From: Corynebacterium vitaeruminis DSM 20294
GTDB lineage: Bacteria; Actinomycetota; Actinomycetes; Mycobacteriales; Mycobacteriaceae
Assembly: GCF_000550805.1 (NCBI RefSeq)
Contig: NZ_CP004353.1
Coordinates: 1,240,001-1,304,000, forward strand
Direction of reading: 5' to 3'
Length of the DNA: 64,000 bases
The notes under the pieces are model-generated. The model was not told where the DNA came from. It ran no database searches and was given only the letters and a program-made list of their open reading frames with translations. Both the position numbers and the translations under genes were made by a program. Shown here piece by piece: positions 28,421 to 39,191 of the stretch (positions within the stretch are counted from its first letter, which is position 1; every line of letters starts with the position of its first letter).

Positions 28421-30616
28421 TTAGCCCACCCAGCGGTAGAACTGCGCGCTCATCGCGGGGATGTGCAGCGTCAGCGAGTGCGGGTAGCCGTCCCAGCCGG
28501 TGTCCCAGGCGGTGACGTACTCGTCGAGGGGGTTGTTCGCGCCCTCGTAGACGCCAGCGTCGGTGTTGAAGATGCACTGCCAGTTGCCGCCCTCGGGCAC
28601 GCCCAGCTTGTAGGAGGGCTGGCTGGTGCCGCCCAGGTTGAAGGTGCACAGGATCTTCTCGCCGTTGGTGCCGTAGCGCACGAAGGAGAGGACGTTGTTC
28701 GCGGCGTCGTCGGACTTGGTCCAGCTGAAGCCGTCCGGAGTGTTGTCCTGGGTGAACAGCGCGGGGGATGCGGAGTAGAGGGCGTTGAGGTCGCGGACCA
28801 TGTGCGCGAGCGCCTCGTGGTACTCGCCCTCCCAGCCGACGGTGTCGTCCCAGTCGAGGGAGCGGCCCTCGCTCCACTCCATGACCTGGCCGAACTCCTG
28901 GCCCTGGAAGAGCAGCTTCTTGCCCGGGTGCGCGTACATGTAGGCGTAGAGGGTGCGCAGGCCCGCGGCCTTGTTCCAGGTGTCGCCGGGCATGCGGTCC
29001 CACAGAGAGCCCTTGCCGTGGACGACCTCGTCGTGGCTGAACGGCAGGATGTAGTGCTCGGAGTAGGCGTAGACCATCGAGAAGGTGATCTCGTTGTGGT
29101 GGTAGCTGCGGTGAATCGGGTCGTGGGCGAAGTACTCCAGGGTGTCGTTCATCCAGCCCATGTTCCACTTCATGCTGAAGCCCAGGCCGCCGTGCTCAGT
29201 CATGGCGGTCACCCCCGGCCACGAGGTGGACTCCTCGGCGATGGTGAGGATGCCCGGGTGCGCCTTGTGCACCGTGGCGTTCATCTCCTGGAGGAACTGG
29301 ACGGCCTCGAGGTTCTCGCGCCCGCCGTACTGGTTGGGCGCCCACTCGCCGTCCTCGCGGGAGTAATCGAGGTAGAGCATAGAGGCCACGGCGTCGACGC
29401 GCAGGCCGTCGATGTGAAACTCCTCCAGCCAGTAGAGGGCGTTGGCCACGAGGAAGTTGCGGACCTCGTTGCGGCCGAAGTCGAAGACGTAGGTGCCCCA
29501 GTCGCGCTGCTCGCCGCGGCGCCAGTCGGGGTGCTCGTAGAGGGCCTGGCCGTCGAAGCGACCGAGTGCGAACTCGTCCTTGGGGAAGTGCGCCGGGACC
29601 CAGTCCATGATCACACCGATGCCGGCCTGGTGGAAGGCGTCGATGAGCTCACGCAGCTCGTCCGGGGTGCCCCAGCGCGCGGTGGGGGCGTAGTAGCCGG
29701 AGACCTGGTAGCCCCAGGACCCGCCGAAGGGGTGCTCGGCGACCGGCATGAACTCGACGTGGGTGTAGCCCAGGTCCTTGACGTAGTCGACCAGCTCGGT
29801 GGCTAGCTCCTTGTAGGTCCGGCCCATGCGCCAGGAGCCGAGGTGCACCTCGTAGACGCTCATAGCGGAATTGGCGTGGTCGACGCCCGCGCGCTCGGCG
29901 AGCCAGTCGGCATCCTTCCACGCGTACGTAGAGGAGGTGACCACGGAGCCGGTGGCCGGCGGGGCCTCGGTGGCGCGCGCCATCGGGTCGGCCTTATCCA
30001 GGCGGTAGCCCTCCTTGGTGTGGATGGCGAACTTGTACACCTCGCCCTCGCCGATGTTCGGGACGAACAGCTCCCAGATGCCGGAGGCACCGAGGGAGCG
30101 CATCGGGTACTGGTTGGGGTTCCAGCCGCAGAAGTCGCCGATGACGGCCACGCCCGCAGCGTTCGGGGCCCACACCGCGAAGCTCGTGCCGCCTACCTCG
30201 CCGAGCGCGGTCTTCATGGTGGTAAGGTGCGCGCCCAGGACCTCCCAGAGGCGCTCGTGGCGGCCCTCGCGGATCAAGTGAATGTCCAGCTCGCCGAGGG
30301 TAGGCAGGTAGTGGTACGGGTCGGCCGTGGTGGTCTCCTTGCCGCCGGGCCAGGTGACCTGGAAGCGGTAGTCAAAGGAGTCTCCGCGGTCGAGGACAAC
30401 GCCCCAGATGTCGTCTCCGAGCGGCTGCAGGTCGATGGATGCCCCCTCGGTCTCCAGAACGACTTTCTCCGCGCCGAGCTGGCGGGTGCGGATGAGGCTG
30501 TGCCCGTCGTCAATCTTGTGCCACCCGTAGAACGAGTGCGGATCGTGGTGCTGGCACTGGGTAAGCCGCGTGAGGTCATCGCTTGGGATGGTCAGCGGGC
30601 CAAAATTCTCAGACAT
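28421..30616 (-). CDS. glgB: 1,4-alpha-glucan branching enzyme
   Basis: Makes alpha-1,6 branches in glycogen. The 731-residue protein has an N-terminal extra domain, a CBM48 domain and a GH13 barrel. Catalytic residues are in [12 protein letters not shown] (nucleophile Asp), [14 protein letters not shown] (acid Glu) and [13 protein letters not shown] (third Asp). ATG 30614-30616 is chosen because AAAGGA lies 5-7 bases upstream; an ATG two codons earlier is too close to that site. It lies downstream of glgE, 185 bp apart, and probably works on the linear glucans GlgE extends. Confidence 0.97.
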   Translation of the reverse strand: MSENFGPLTIPSDDLTRLTQCQHHDPHSFYGWHKIDDGHSLIRTRQLGAEKVVLETEGASIDLQPLGDDIWGVVLDRGDSFDYRFQVTWPGGKETTTADPYHYLPTLGELDIHLIREGRHERLWEVLGAHLTTMKTALGEVGGTSFAVWAPNAAGVAVIGDFCGWNPNQYPMRSLGASGIWELFVPNIGEGEVYKFAIHTKEGYRLDKADPMARATEAPPATGSVVTSSTYAWKDADWLAERAGVDHANSAMSVYEVHLGSWRMGRTYKELATELVDYVKDLGYTHVEFMPVAEHPFGGSWGYQVSGYYAPTARWGTPDELRELIDAFHQAGIGVIMDWVPAHFPKDEFALGRFDGQALYEHPDWRRGEQRDWGTYVFDFGRNEVRNFLVANALYWLEEFHIDGLRVDAVASMLYLDYSREDGEWAPNQYGGRENLEAVQFLQEMNATVHKAHPGILTIAEESTSWPGVTAMTEHGGLGFSMKWNMGWMNDTLEYFAHDPIHRSYHHNEITFSMVYAYSEHYILPFSHDEVVHGKGSLWDRMPGDTWNKAAGLRTLYAYMYAHPGKKLLFQGQEFGQVMEWSEGRSLDWDDTVGWEGEYHEALAHMVRDLNALYSASPALFTQDNTPDGFSWTKSDDAANNVLSFVRYGTNGEKILCTFNLGGTSQPSYKLGVPEGGNWQCIFNTDAGVYEGANNPLDEYVTAWDTGWDGYPHSLTLHIPAMSAQFYRWVG

Positions 30617-30760
30617 GGACATCCTTTAATAGTTGTTCATCGCGGCCCCACCAGGGTGGGTGGCGCGGCGATACACGTTCCACTTCGACGGTACCGGAGG
30701 AACCGGCACGGGGCAGCGGATAAGCAAGTGAAATTAGGTACAGCGCATAGCGGGTGGTGG

Positions 30761-30784
30761 CTTTTCGCTTGTCGACGCCTTCGG
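30761..30784 (-). repeat. Dispersed 20-bp repeat, copy 6
   Basis: Minus strand AAGGCGTCGACAAGCGAAAA, in the glgE-glgB gap, same orientation as both genes. Confidence 0.65.
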
Positions 30785-30801
30785 CCACCGCCCCTCATCT
30801 T

Positions 30802-32832
30802 CTAGTTGGAGTAATCGACCTCGTTGCGTTGGTTGAGCTCCGCGCGCAGCTCCTCCGCGACCGCGGGCAGCGCCAGAATGTGGGCGACGTCGCGGTGCGG
30901 GTCGAGGCGAACGAAGTTGCGCTGGCCCCAGTTGAAATCCGCGCCGGTGACCATGTCGTGGGCGACGAATTCGGTGTCATCGCTCATGCCGAGCACCGCC
31001 ATGTCGAGGTTGACGGTGGTCTCCTGGGCGTACTCGGGATCCAGGTTGACGATGACCAGCACGGTGTCGCCGGTGATCGGGTCGGACTTGGAGTAGGCGA
31101 GGATCTTGTCGTTGCCGGTCTCGTGGAAGTGCAGGTTGCGCAGCTGCTGCAGGGCGGGGTGCTCGCGGCGGATCGAGTTGAGCAGGGTGATGAACGGCTC
31201 GAGGGAATCGCCGGAGGCCAGGGCGCCTGCGAAGTCGCGGGGGCGCAGCTCGTACTTCTCCGAGTTGAGGTACTCCTCGCTGCCGGGCTTGACGGCCTCG
31301 TGCTCGTAGAGCTCGTAGCCGGAGTAGACGCCCCACAGCGGGGACATCGTCGCGGCGAGGGCGGCGCGGATGGCGAACATCGCGCGTCCGCCGTACTGCA
31401 GGGAGGCGTGCAGGATGTCCGGGGTGTTGACGAACAGGTTGGGGCGGAAGACGTCCGCCATGGCGGCGATCTCCGTGGCGAACTCCTGCAGCTCGCTCTT
31501 GGAGGTCTTCCAGGTGAAGTAGGTGTAGGACTCGGTGAAGCCGACCTTGGCGAGGCCGTAGAGGCGCGCCGGGCGGGTGAAGGCCTCGGCGAGGAAGAGG
31601 ACCTCGGGGTGGGTCTCGTGGACCTTGGCGATGAGCCACTCCCAGAAGTTCGCTGGCTTGGTGTGCGGGTTGTCCACGCGGAAGGTGGTGATGCCCTTGT
31701 CCACCCAGAAGAGCACCACGCGCAGCAGCTCCTCGTAGATGGCGCGCGGGTTGTTGTCGAAGTTGAGCGGGTAGATGTCCTGGTACTTCTTCGGCGGGTT
31801 CTCCGCGTAGGCGATGGTGCCGTCGGCGAGCACGGTGAAGAACTCCTCGTGGGACTTCGCCCACGGGTGATCCGGTGCGGCCTGGAGAGCGAGGTCGAGG
31901 GCGATCTCGAGCCCGAGGGACTCGGCCTTGGCGACGAGCGCCTCGAAGTCGGCGAAGGTGCCTAGCCGCGGGTGGACGGCGTCGTGGCCGCCGTCCTTAG
32001 AACCGATCGCCCACGGCGAGCCGACGTCGGTGGGCTCCGGGGTCAGCGTGTTGTTGCGGCCCTTGCGGTTGACCTCGCCGATCGGGTGGATCGGCGGGAA
32101 GTAGACGGTGTCGAAGCCCATCGCGGCGACGCGGTCGAGGGCGTCGGCCGTGGTGGCGAAGGTGCCGTGGACCGGGTTGCCCTCGGCGTCCCAGCCGCCG
32201 GTGGAGCGGGGGAAGAGCTCGTACCAGGAGCTAAACAGCGCCTTCGCGCGGTCGACGCGGACCTTGTGCTCGTGGCCGCGGGTGAGCAGCTCGCGCAGGG
32301 GGGTCTCGGCCAGAATCGCGGTGATCTCGGAGGACAGGGCGGGCGCCACGCGGGTGCGCAGCGGCTCGTCGGTGCGCAGCGCGTCCGCGACGGTGAGCAG
32401 CGCTTGGCGGTCGTTGCCGCCCTTGACCCCGCTCGCGGCCTTCTCGAACAGCTGGGCGCCGTGCTCGAGGTCGTTGGCGAGCTCCTCGGAGGACTGGCCC
32501 GCCTCGATCTTGGTGGTCACGGCGTGCTTCCAGGTGGCGATGGGATCCGACCAGGCGTCCACCTGGAAGGTCCAGTCGCCGGGAACATCCGGCACGAAGG
32601 CGGAGTGCATCTTGTCCGGGTCCATCTCGTCGCGGGTCATGGTGATCCGCCGAGTGGTGGCGAACTCGGAGCCCTTCGGGCCTTGGACGTTAAGCGTGGC
32701 ATTGATGGCGTCGTGCCCCTCGCGCCACACCAGCGCGCTGACCGGAACGTATTCGCCGACGACGGCCTTGGAAGGGTACGTTCCCCCCGCTATGAGGGGA
32801 CGGACATCTTCAATAGCTAGTCTTCCGGTCAC
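30802..32832 (-). CDS. glgE: Alpha-1,4-glucan:maltose-1-phosphate maltosyltransferase
   Basis: Extends alpha-1,4-glucans by maltosyl units from maltose-1-phosphate. The 676-residue protein has the GH13_3 layout with catalytic residues in [11 protein letters not shown] (Asp), [11 protein letters not shown] (Glu) and NTPDILH (Asp), plus [16 protein letters not shown] 32830-32832 is chosen for its AGGAGAA 6 bases upstream. Neighbour of glgB, as in other actinobacteria; treS and the maltokinase gene are not in this window. Confidence 0.96.
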   Translation of the reverse strand: MTGRLAIEDVRPLIAGGTYPSKAVVGEYVPVSALVWREGHDAINATLNVQGPKGSEFATTRRITMTRDEMDPDKMHSAFVPDVPGDWTFQVDAWSDPIATWKHAVTTKIEAGQSSEELANDLEHGAQLFEKAASGVKGGNDRQALLTVADALRTDEPLRTRVAPALSSEITAILAETPLRELLTRGHEHKVRVDRAKALFSSWYELFPRSTGGWDAEGNPVHGTFATTADALDRVAAMGFDTVYFPPIHPIGEVNRKGRNNTLTPEPTDVGSPWAIGSKDGGHDAVHPRLGTFADFEALVAKAESLGLEIALDLALQAAPDHPWAKSHEEFFTVLADGTIAYAENPPKKYQDIYPLNFDNNPRAIYEELLRVVLFWVDKGITTFRVDNPHTKPANFWEWLIAKVHETHPEVLFLAEAFTRPARLYGLAKVGFTESYTYFTWKTSKSELQEFATEIAAMADVFRPNLFVNTPDILHASLQYGGRAMFAIRAALAATMSPLWGVYSGYELYEHEAVKPGSEEYLNSEKYELRPRDFAGALASGDSLEPFITLLNSIRREHPALQQLRNLHFHETGNDKILAYSKSDPITGDTVLVIVNLDPEYAQETTVNLDMAVLGMSDDTEFVAHDMVTGADFNWGQRNFVRLDPHRDVAHILALPAVAEELRAELNQRNEVDYSN

Positions 32833-32954
32833 GGTAATTCTCCTGTGTATTAGGGGCGCGGGGATGGTCAAGGCAGGCGCTGGCCTACCCCACAAAGCCT
32901 AGTTCAGCTGTGTCACTTCCACATGCTAAGTGAGAAATCCGTCATGATGTTCTT

Positions 32955-33767
32955 ATGACTGCTCCCTCCGCTGAGATTCGCAACCCAGACCTGCTGGTTG
33001 ACTTCGAAAACGTCACCTTTGTTCGTGACGGAAAGACCCTCCTTGGCCCCATCACCTGGCAGGTGGAACTCGACGAACGCTGGGTCATCATCGGACCCAA
33101 TGGCGCGGGAAAGACCACGCTCATCAGGCTCGCGGCGGCGGAGGAGTTCCCGTCCTCGGGGCGCTCGTGGATCATGGGGGAGCGGGTCGGCAAGACCGAC
33201 ATGCGCGACCTGCGCACCATGATCGGCGTCTCCTCCTCCGCGCTGGGCAACCGCATCCCTCCGGAGGAGAAGGTGGGCGACCTCGTGGTGTCCGCGGGCT
33301 ACGCCATCCTCGGCCGCTGGCGCGAGGAATACGAGGAGCTCGACCTCGACCAGGCCACCGAGATCTTGGAGCAGGTCGGCGCCAACCACCTGGCCGACCG
33401 CACCTGGGGCACCCTCTCCGAGGGCGAGCGCAAGCGCGTGCTCGTCGCCCGCGCGCTCATGACCAACCCGGAGCTGCTGCTTCTCGACGAGCCCGGCGCC
33501 GGCATGGACCTGGGCGGGCGCGAGGACCTCGTGGGCTACCTGGGCGAGCTCGCCATGGACGCCGACGCGCCAGCGATCGTCATGATCACCCACCACGTCG
33601 AGGAGATCCCGGACGGGTTCACGCACGCGATGCTGCTCGATCAGGGCAAGGTGGTCGCGATGGGGCTCATCGACGACGTGCTCACCAGCGACAACCTCTC
33701 CGAGGCCTTCCACCAGGCGATCTGCATCGACAAGATCGACGGCCGCTACTTCGCGCGCCGCGCCTAG
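32955..33767 (+). CDS. ABC transporter ATP-binding protein
   Basis: A 270-residue ATPase with Walker A GPNGAGKTT, signature LSEGERKRVLVARA, Walker B LLLLDEPGAGMD and switch histidine in ITHHVEEIP. It resembles the stand-alone ATPases near glgE in corynebacteria (iron or molybdate-type ATPase lineage). No permease or binding protein is adjacent, so the partner is unknown. CATGAT (32943-32948) sits 6 bases before the ATG, possibly a leaderless promoter. Confidence 0.88.
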   Translation: MTAPSAEIRNPDLLVDFENVTFVRDGKTLLGPITWQVELDERWVIIGPNGAGKTTLIRLAAAEEFPSSGRSWIMGERVGKTDMRDLRTMIGVSSSALGNRIPPEEKVGDLVVSAGYAILGRWREEYEELDLDQATEILEQVGANHLADRTWGTLSEGERKRVLVARALMTNPELLLLDEPGAGMDLGGREDLVGYLGELAMDADAPAIVMITHHVEEIPDGFTHAMLLDQGKVVAMGLIDDVLTSDNLSEAFHQAICIDKIDGRYFARRA

Positions 33768-33843
33768 CGGCGACCCACGCCGGGGTGGGCGCGGGGCCCG
33801 ACCGGCTACACTGAGAGGGGCGCCCTTGGGCTGCCAGGGGTAC

Positions 33844-33867
33844 CCGTCGACAAGCGAATGCAAAAGG
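33844..33867 (+). repeat. Dispersed 20-bp repeat, copy 7
   Basis: CCGTCGACAAGCGAATGCAA; its A-rich tail runs into AAAAGGTGG, the ribosome site of the Nudix gene. Confidence 0.65.
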
Positions 33868-33879
33868 TGGTGAATCATA

Positions 33880-34677
33880 GTGCGACCTGCCGTTCACGGC
33901 ATGGGGGGACGCAAGCTCGCCGTCACGGTGCTCATGATTCGCGATACCCCGGCGGGGCTCGAGGTGTACGTGCAGGAGCGGGTGTCGTCGATGCCTACCT
34001 ATCCCAACGCGACGGTGTTTCCGGGCGGCGGCGTCGACCCGCGCGACCTCGAGGTACCCCAGGACCAGACCCACGACACGCTCGCGGGCTGGGACCTGGA
34101 GACCTGGGCGCAGCGGCTGCAGGTCGCTGAGAACACCGCCCGCGGGCTGCTGTTCGGCGCCGGCCGCGAGCTGTTCGAGGAGACCGGGACGCTGCTCGCC
34201 TCGCACCTCGACGGCGAGCTCGTCCAGGACGCGACCCCGTACCACGGGCAGCGCCTGGCGCTGGAAAGCCACCGGCTCTCGCTCTCTCAGGTGCTCGCCC
34301 GCAACGAGCTCGTCCTGCGCACGGACCTGCTGCGCCCCTTCGTGCGCTGGGTCTCGGACCCCAGCGAGAAGCACCAGTTCGACGTGTTCAGCTTCATCGC
34401 CATCGCCCCGAGCGGCCAGGAGCCCGACGGCAACACCCGCGAGGCCGCCTCCACCGGCTGGTTCCCGCCGTCGATCATCCTGGACGGCTGGCGGGCGGGG
34501 CTGCTGCGGCTGGTCGTGCCCACCTGGGTGCAGCTGTGGCACCTGTCCAAGTTCGGCTGCGTGGAGGACGTCCTCGAGTCCGTCCGCGGGCTCGTCCTCG
34601 AGCCGCAGCTCGGCGACCCCGTCGACGACCCGCGCTACCACGAGTTGTTCCACTTCACCCCGCCCAAGCGCTTCTAG
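33880..34677 (+). CDS. Nudix hydrolase family protein
   Basis: A 265-residue protein with a split Nudix box: FPGGGVDPRD, an insertion of about 40 residues, then RELFEETGTLL. The RE-x2-EE-x-G core needed for metal and pyrophosphate hydrolysis is intact. The long spacer resembles NUDT7/NUDT19-like members, some of which act on CoA derivatives; substrate unknown. GTG 33880 follows AAAAGGTGG by about 9 bases, in DNA provided by dispersed repeat copy 7. 28 bp before the methyltransferase-like gene. Confidence 0.85.
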   Translation: MRPAVHGMGGRKLAVTVLMIRDTPAGLEVYVQERVSSMPTYPNATVFPGGGVDPRDLEVPQDQTHDTLAGWDLETWAQRLQVAENTARGLLFGAGRELFEETGTLLASHLDGELVQDATPYHGQRLALESHRLSLSQVLARNELVLRTDLLRPFVRWVSDPSEKHQFDVFSFIAIAPSGQEPDGNTREAASTGWFPPSIILDGWRAGLLRLVVPTWVQLWHLSKFGCVEDVLESVRGLVLEPQLGDPVDDPRYHELFHFTPPKRF

Positions 34678-34705
34678 CCCTCATCCAAAGTCACAGAGCA
34701 CTTCC

Positions 34706-35947
34706 TTGTCCTTCAGCACCGACGAACTGTCCTTCTTCCGCGCCCACACCGATGAGGTCGGGGCCGTTTGCGCCCGCCTCGGGCTGACCAAAGCCACAGC
34801 GCTCGCCGACGCTGCCCTCGCCCGCGAGGAGTTCGGCGAGTACGGCCGCGCCGTCGTGGAGCTCGCGCACGCTAGGCGTTCGGCTCTGGGAAAGCTGCCC
34901 GGAAACTGGTGGGCATGCCACGAGTCCGCGCAGCAGGCCACCCCGATGATCGTGGCCCACCTGCGAGCCCGCCGCATCGCGCAGGCGGCTGCTGCGCTCG
35001 TCTTCGACGCGACCTGCTCGATCGGCACCGAGGGGCACGCGCTGCGCTCGCTCGGGATCCCGTACGCAGGCGGCGACCTCGACGCCTCGCGGCTTGCCAT
35101 GGCCAGGCACAACCTCGGCGATAACGCGTGGCTTCTGCGTGCCGACGCGCTGAAGCCTGCGATCGTAGGCTGCGACGTGCTCGTCGCGGATCCCGCCCGC
35201 CGCTCCGGCGGACGACGCATAGTCAAGCCGGAGGACCTGATTCCGCCGCTTCCCGACGTCATTGACGCGTGGGGCGCACGCTCGGAGCTGGCCATCAAGT
35301 GCGCGCCGGGGCTCGACTTTAGCGAGTGGGACGGGCTCGTGAGCCTCGTGAGCGTCGACGGGGGAGTCAAGGAGGCGTGCCTGTACAGCCCGGGGCTCGC
35401 CGGCGGTACGCGTCGAGAAGCGCTCATTGCCAAGCGCGTCGCCGAGGGCGAGGCAGGCGGCATCGACCAGCGCGCGATCGAGGTGCCGGGCATAGCCGAG
35501 CGCTACCTGGTGGACCGCATCGACGACCAACTGGACGACGACGTGGACGTCACCCCGCCGCGGCGCTACATCGTGGACCCGGACGGCGCCGTCGTGCGCG
35601 CCGGGCTCGTGCGGCACTACGCGCACCGCGAGGGGCTTTCGATGCTGGATCCGCACATCGCCTACCTCACCGGCGACCGCCTGCCGCAGGGGACGTCGGG
35701 ATTTCCATTCATCGAGATGGTCCCTGTGAAGAAGCTGAAGGCGGCGCTTCGGGCGCACGGGTGCGGAAGCCTCGAGATCCTCGTGCGCGGCGTCGACGTG
35801 GACCCCGACGCGCTGCGAAAGAAGCTGGGTCTCAAGGGGAAACGGCAGATGTCCGTGGTCATCGCGCGCATCGGCACGCAGGCGCAGGCGTTCATCTGCG
35901 GCAAGCGGGTCACAGCCAACGAGGCGCGCGAGGCGACAGCGGAGTAG
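34706..35947 (+). CDS. SAM-dependent methyltransferase-like protein with THUMP-like C-terminal domain
   Basis: A 413-residue conserved actinobacterial protein. A Rossmann core contains VFDATCSIGTEGHAL (SAM motif I), GGDLDASRLAMARHN (motif II) and VLVADPARRSGGRR in the place of the catalytic motif. The C-terminal 90 residues (SLEILVRGVDVDPDALRKKL) look like the THUMP-like domain of this family. RNA methylation is the obvious guess, but no target is known. The start is a TTG at 34706 with only a weak upstream site; it is 28 bp after the Nudix stop. Confidence 0.75.
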   Translation: MSFSTDELSFFRAHTDEVGAVCARLGLTKATALADAALAREEFGEYGRAVVELAHARRSALGKLPGNWWACHESAQQATPMIVAHLRARRIAQAAAALVFDATCSIGTEGHALRSLGIPYAGGDLDASRLAMARHNLGDNAWLLRADALKPAIVGCDVLVADPARRSGGRRIVKPEDLIPPLPDVIDAWGARSELAIKCAPGLDFSEWDGLVSLVSVDGGVKEACLYSPGLAGGTRREALIAKRVAEGEAGGIDQRAIEVPGIAERYLVDRIDDQLDDDVDVTPPRRYIVDPDGAVVRAGLVRHYAHREGLSMLDPHIAYLTGDRLPQGTSGFPFIEMVPVKKLKAALRAHGCGSLEILVRGVDVDPDALRKKLGLKGKRQMSVVIARIGTQAQAFICGKRVTANEAREATAE

Positions 35948-36091
35948 AAAAGCGGCCGCGACGTGCCCGGTGATGCGCTGGCGGGGGCGCGGGCGGCAGG
36001 CGGCGGCGCGCCGGCGATGCACTAAGATAGACCCACGAGCTCGCGGCCTGGCGCCGCCAATAGACAGATACGAAAGGTAAACGAACAGCAG

Positions 36092-36886
36092 ATGCCTGCA
36101 ATCGTGGTACTGGTCAAGAACGTGCCCGACACGTGGTCGACCCGAACGCTGAACCCGGATTTCACCCTCAACCGCGAGGGCGTCGATGAGGTCATCGACG
36201 AAATTAACGAATTCGCCGTCGAGCAGGCCCTCCGCCTCCGCGACGATAACCCCGACGCGGGTTACACGGTCGTCGCGCTGAGCGCCGGGCCGGCCTCGGC
36301 GGAGGAGGCGCTGCGCAAGGCGCTGGCCATGGGCGCGGACTCCGCGATCCTCCTCAACGACGACGCCCTGGCGGGCTCCGACCTGCTTGGCACCGCGTGG
36401 GCGCTGACCAACGCGCTCAATACGATCCCCGACGTCGCCATCGTCGTGGCGGGATCCGCCTCCTCCGACGGCGCGATGGGCGCGCTGCCGGGCATCCTCG
36501 CCGAGTACCGCCAGCAGCCGGCGCTGACCAACCTCAAGCAGGTCGCGCTCGAGGGCGGCGTGCTCAAGGCCGTGCGCGAGACCAACGACGGCGACTACGA
36601 GGTCGAGGCCCCGCTGCCCGCGGTCATCTCCGTCACCGACAAGTCCGAGAAGCCTCGCTTCCCCAACTTCAAGGGCCTCATGGCCGCGAAGAAGGCCGAG
36701 ATCGCGCGCCTGGACCTCGCCGCCATCGGCGTGGCCCCCGAGCAGGTCGGCCTGGCCAACGCCGTCACCGTGGTCACCGCCGCTGCCCCGCGCCCGGCCC
36801 GCACCGCTGGCGAGGTCATTCGTGGAAACGCCGCCGACGTCGCGGCGAAGATCGCCGACTTCCTGGCCGCCGAGAAGCTCATCTAG
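36092..36886 (+). CDS. etfB: Electron transfer flavoprotein subunit beta
   Basis: Forms with EtfA the FAD carrier that takes electrons from acyl-CoA dehydrogenases. 264 residues with the ETF-beta pattern IVVLVKNVPDTWS and DEINEFAVEQALRLRD, and an AMP-binding region around VALSAGPASAEEALRKALAMGAD. GAAAGG lies about 15 bases before the ATG, so the site is loosely spaced. 19 bp before etfA. Confidence 0.94.
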   Translation: MPAIVVLVKNVPDTWSTRTLNPDFTLNREGVDEVIDEINEFAVEQALRLRDDNPDAGYTVVALSAGPASAEEALRKALAMGADSAILLNDDALAGSDLLGTAWALTNALNTIPDVAIVVAGSASSDGAMGALPGILAEYRQQPALTNLKQVALEGGVLKAVRETNDGDYEVEAPLPAVISVTDKSEKPRFPNFKGLMAAKKAEIARLDLAAIGVAPEQVGLANAVTVVTAAAPRPARTAGEVIRGNAADVAAKIADFLAAEKLI

Positions 36887-36905
36887 AAGGATTAGGAATA
36901 AGAAA

Positions 36906-37859
36906 TTGTCTCACGCATACGTTCTGGTCGAGCACGCCAACGGCCGAGTCCTTCCTGCAACCGGTGAGCTGATCACCGCCGCCCGCGTCTTCGGTGACGT
37001 CATGGCCGTGGTCGTGGGCGCGCCCGGCGTCGAGGCGCCGCTCGCCCCGACCCTGGGCGAGCTGGGCGCGAGCGTCGTCTACGCCGCCACCGCCGCCGAC
37101 GCCGACAAGCGCGTCGTCCTCCCCGAGACCGACGCCCTCCACGCCGTTGCCGCGCAGAACCCGGCGCCGATCCTCATCGACGCGGGTGCCCACGGCAACG
37201 AGATCGCGGGCCGCCTCGCGGCACGTCTTTCCTCCGGCGTTCTCTGCGACGTCGTCGGCGTCAACGCCGATCGCAGCGCCCAGATGTCCATCTTCGGCGA
37301 CACCATCGAGGTCAGCGCCAGCGTCGGCGGCGCGAGCCCCATCTACACGCTGCGCCCGGGCGCGGTGGAGGCCACGCCGCAGCCGGTCACCCCGCAGGTG
37401 CTCGCCTTCGAGCTGCCCGCCGCCAGCGCCAAGGACGTCACCGTCACCTCCTTCACCCCTGCTGCAAAGGGCGATCGCCCGGACCTGGCGCAGGCGAAGG
37501 TCGTGGTCTCCGGTGGCCGCGGCGTGGAGAGCGCCGAGAACTTCGCCTCCGTGGTCGAGCCGCTTGCCGACGCCCTTGGCGGCGCGGTCGGCGCGACCCG
37601 CGACGCCGTGGATCTGGGATACTACGCCCCGCAGTTCCAGGTCGGACAGACCGGCGTGACCGTCTCCCCGGACCTCTACATCGGCCTGGGCATCTCTGGC
37701 GCCATCCAGCACATCTCGGGCATGCAGACCTCGAAGAAGATCGTCGTGATCAACAACGACGAGGACGCGCCGTTCTTCCAGATCGCCGACCTCGGCGTCG
37801 TGGGCGACCTCCACGAGATCGTCCCGCAGCTGGTCCAGGAGATCAACAACCGCAAGTAG
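36906..37859 (+). CDS. etfA: Electron transfer flavoprotein subunit alpha
   Basis: FAD-binding partner of EtfB. The 317-residue protein ends with the FAD domain: [46 protein letters not shown] and [22 protein letters not shown]. The start is a TTG at 36906 with AGGA about 8 bases upstream; it gives the family N-terminus [12 protein letters not shown] and the usual length. A strong terminator follows. Confidence 0.95.
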   Translation: MSHAYVLVEHANGRVLPATGELITAARVFGDVMAVVVGAPGVEAPLAPTLGELGASVVYAATAADADKRVVLPETDALHAVAAQNPAPILIDAGAHGNEIAGRLAARLSSGVLCDVVGVNADRSAQMSIFGDTIEVSASVGGASPIYTLRPGAVEATPQPVTPQVLAFELPAASAKDVTVTSFTPAAKGDRPDLAQAKVVVSGGRGVESAENFASVVEPLADALGGAVGATRDAVDLGYYAPQFQVGQTGVTVSPDLYIGLGISGAIQHISGMQTSKKIVVINNDEDAPFFQIADLGVVGDLHEIVPQLVQEINNRK

Positions 37860-37875
37860 CCGTTGCTTGGTTAAA

Positions 37876-37920
37876 GGCGCCGCCGTCCCCAAACGCGTTG
37901 GGGCGGCGGCGCCGACGCTT
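37876..37920 (+). terminator. Terminator of etfBA
   Basis: Long GC-rich stem (37876-37892 with about 37897-37913) with one interior mismatch, followed by GACGCTTTT. Confidence 0.85.
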
Positions 37921-37980
37921 TTCCGTGCCCGGACTAGACTGTGAGCGCATCACCCAATCACCTTTTTCGGAGGCAGATCC

Positions 37981-39114
37981 TTGACGTCCTACTTCGACCA
38001 CGCCGCCACCTCGCCGATGCGGGACATCGCCCGCGCCGCGTGGCTCGAGGCCTCGGCCGCGCTCAACCCCGCCAGCCAGTATGCCTCAGGCCGGCGCTCC
38101 CGCTCGCTGCTCGACGCCGCCCGCGAGAAGGTCGCCCGGCTGATGGGCTGCGAGCCGATCGAGGTGGTCTTCACCTCCTCGGGCACCGAGGCCGACAACA
38201 TCGGGGTCTTCGGGCAGTGGCGGGCGCGCACCGGCGGCCGGGGCGGGCGCGTGGTGGTCAGCGCCATCGAGCACCCCGCGGTGGCCGAGTCGGCGCGGCT
38301 CGCGGGAGAGTTCGGGGCGGAGGTGGAGTACCTGCCCGTGGGGCCGGACGGGATCGTCTCCGACCTCAGCCTGCTCGACCGGCCCGCGAGCGTGGCCAGC
38401 TGCATGTGGGCGAACAACGAGACGGGCGCGATCCAGCCCATTGAGCAGGTCGTGGCCCGGGCGAAGGAGACGGGGACGCCGGTGCACGTTGACGCGGTCC
38501 AGGTCGTGGGCAAGCTGCCCATCGACTTCCAGGCCCTGGGAGCCACGACCCTGGCCGCCAGCGCGCACAAGTTCGGAGGCCCCCGGGGCACCGGATTCCT
38601 GCTGGCCAGGCGCTCGCCCGCGCCCGCGCCGGTCCTGGTCGGCGGAGGGCAGGAGCGCGGCATTCGCTCGGGAACGGTGGACACCGCGGGCGCTTGCGCG
38701 CTGGCGGTGGCGCTGGAGGAGTCCTGCACCGAGATGGCCGCGGAGTCCGCGCGGCTCGGCGGGCTCAAGGAGCAGCTGCGCGCCGGGATCCTCGGGACCA
38801 TCGACGACGTCGTGGTGCACACCCCGGAGAATTCGCTGCCCAGCCACCTTTACCTCTCCTTCCCAGGCGCTGAGGCGGACAGCCTCATCATGCTTCTCGA
38901 CAGCCTCGGCATCGAGGCCTCCGCGGGTTCGGCCTGCCACAACGGGGTCAATCGCGCGAGCGAGACGCTCATCGCCGCGGGAGTGGACGAGAAGACGGCG
39001 CGCTCTACCGTGAGGTTCACGATGGGGCACACGACCACCGAGGAAGACGTGGTCACCGTGCTGCGTACGATGCCGGACGTCGTCAAGCGGGCGCGAATGG
39101 CAGGCATGGCCTAG
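37981..39114 (+). CDS. Cysteine desulfurase (NifS/IscS-like)
   Basis: PLP enzyme that takes sulfur from cysteine for tRNA thiolation or Fe-S assembly. 377 residues, with the PLP lysine in ASAHKFGGPRGTG and the sulfur-accepting cysteine in ASAGSACHNGVNRASE. GSGTEADN-type phosphate binding appears as SSGTEADNIGVFG. TTG 37981 is chosen for GGAGG about 8 bases upstream. In C. glutamicum the same gene follows etfA, and mnmA, which needs persulfide sulfur, lies in the same neighbourhood (here 6.4 kb on), so supply to MnmA is the likely role. Confidence 0.92.
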   Translation: MTSYFDHAATSPMRDIARAAWLEASAALNPASQYASGRRSRSLLDAAREKVARLMGCEPIEVVFTSSGTEADNIGVFGQWRARTGGRGGRVVVSAIEHPAVAESARLAGEFGAEVEYLPVGPDGIVSDLSLLDRPASVASCMWANNETGAIQPIEQVVARAKETGTPVHVDAVQVVGKLPIDFQALGATTLAASAHKFGGPRGTGFLLARRSPAPAPVLVGGGQERGIRSGTVDTAGACALAVALEESCTEMAAESARLGGLKEQLRAGILGTIDDVVVHTPENSLPSHLYLSFPGAEADSLIMLLDSLGIEASAGSACHNGVNRASETLIAAGVDEKTARSTVRFTMGHTTTEEDVVTVLRTMPDVVKRARMAGMA

Positions 39115-39191
39115 GACGCCTGTGCGCTGCGGCGGGGCGGGCTCGAAACTGCAGGTGAACCTCAAATTCATCTTGCCGGTAAAATAGGGGT

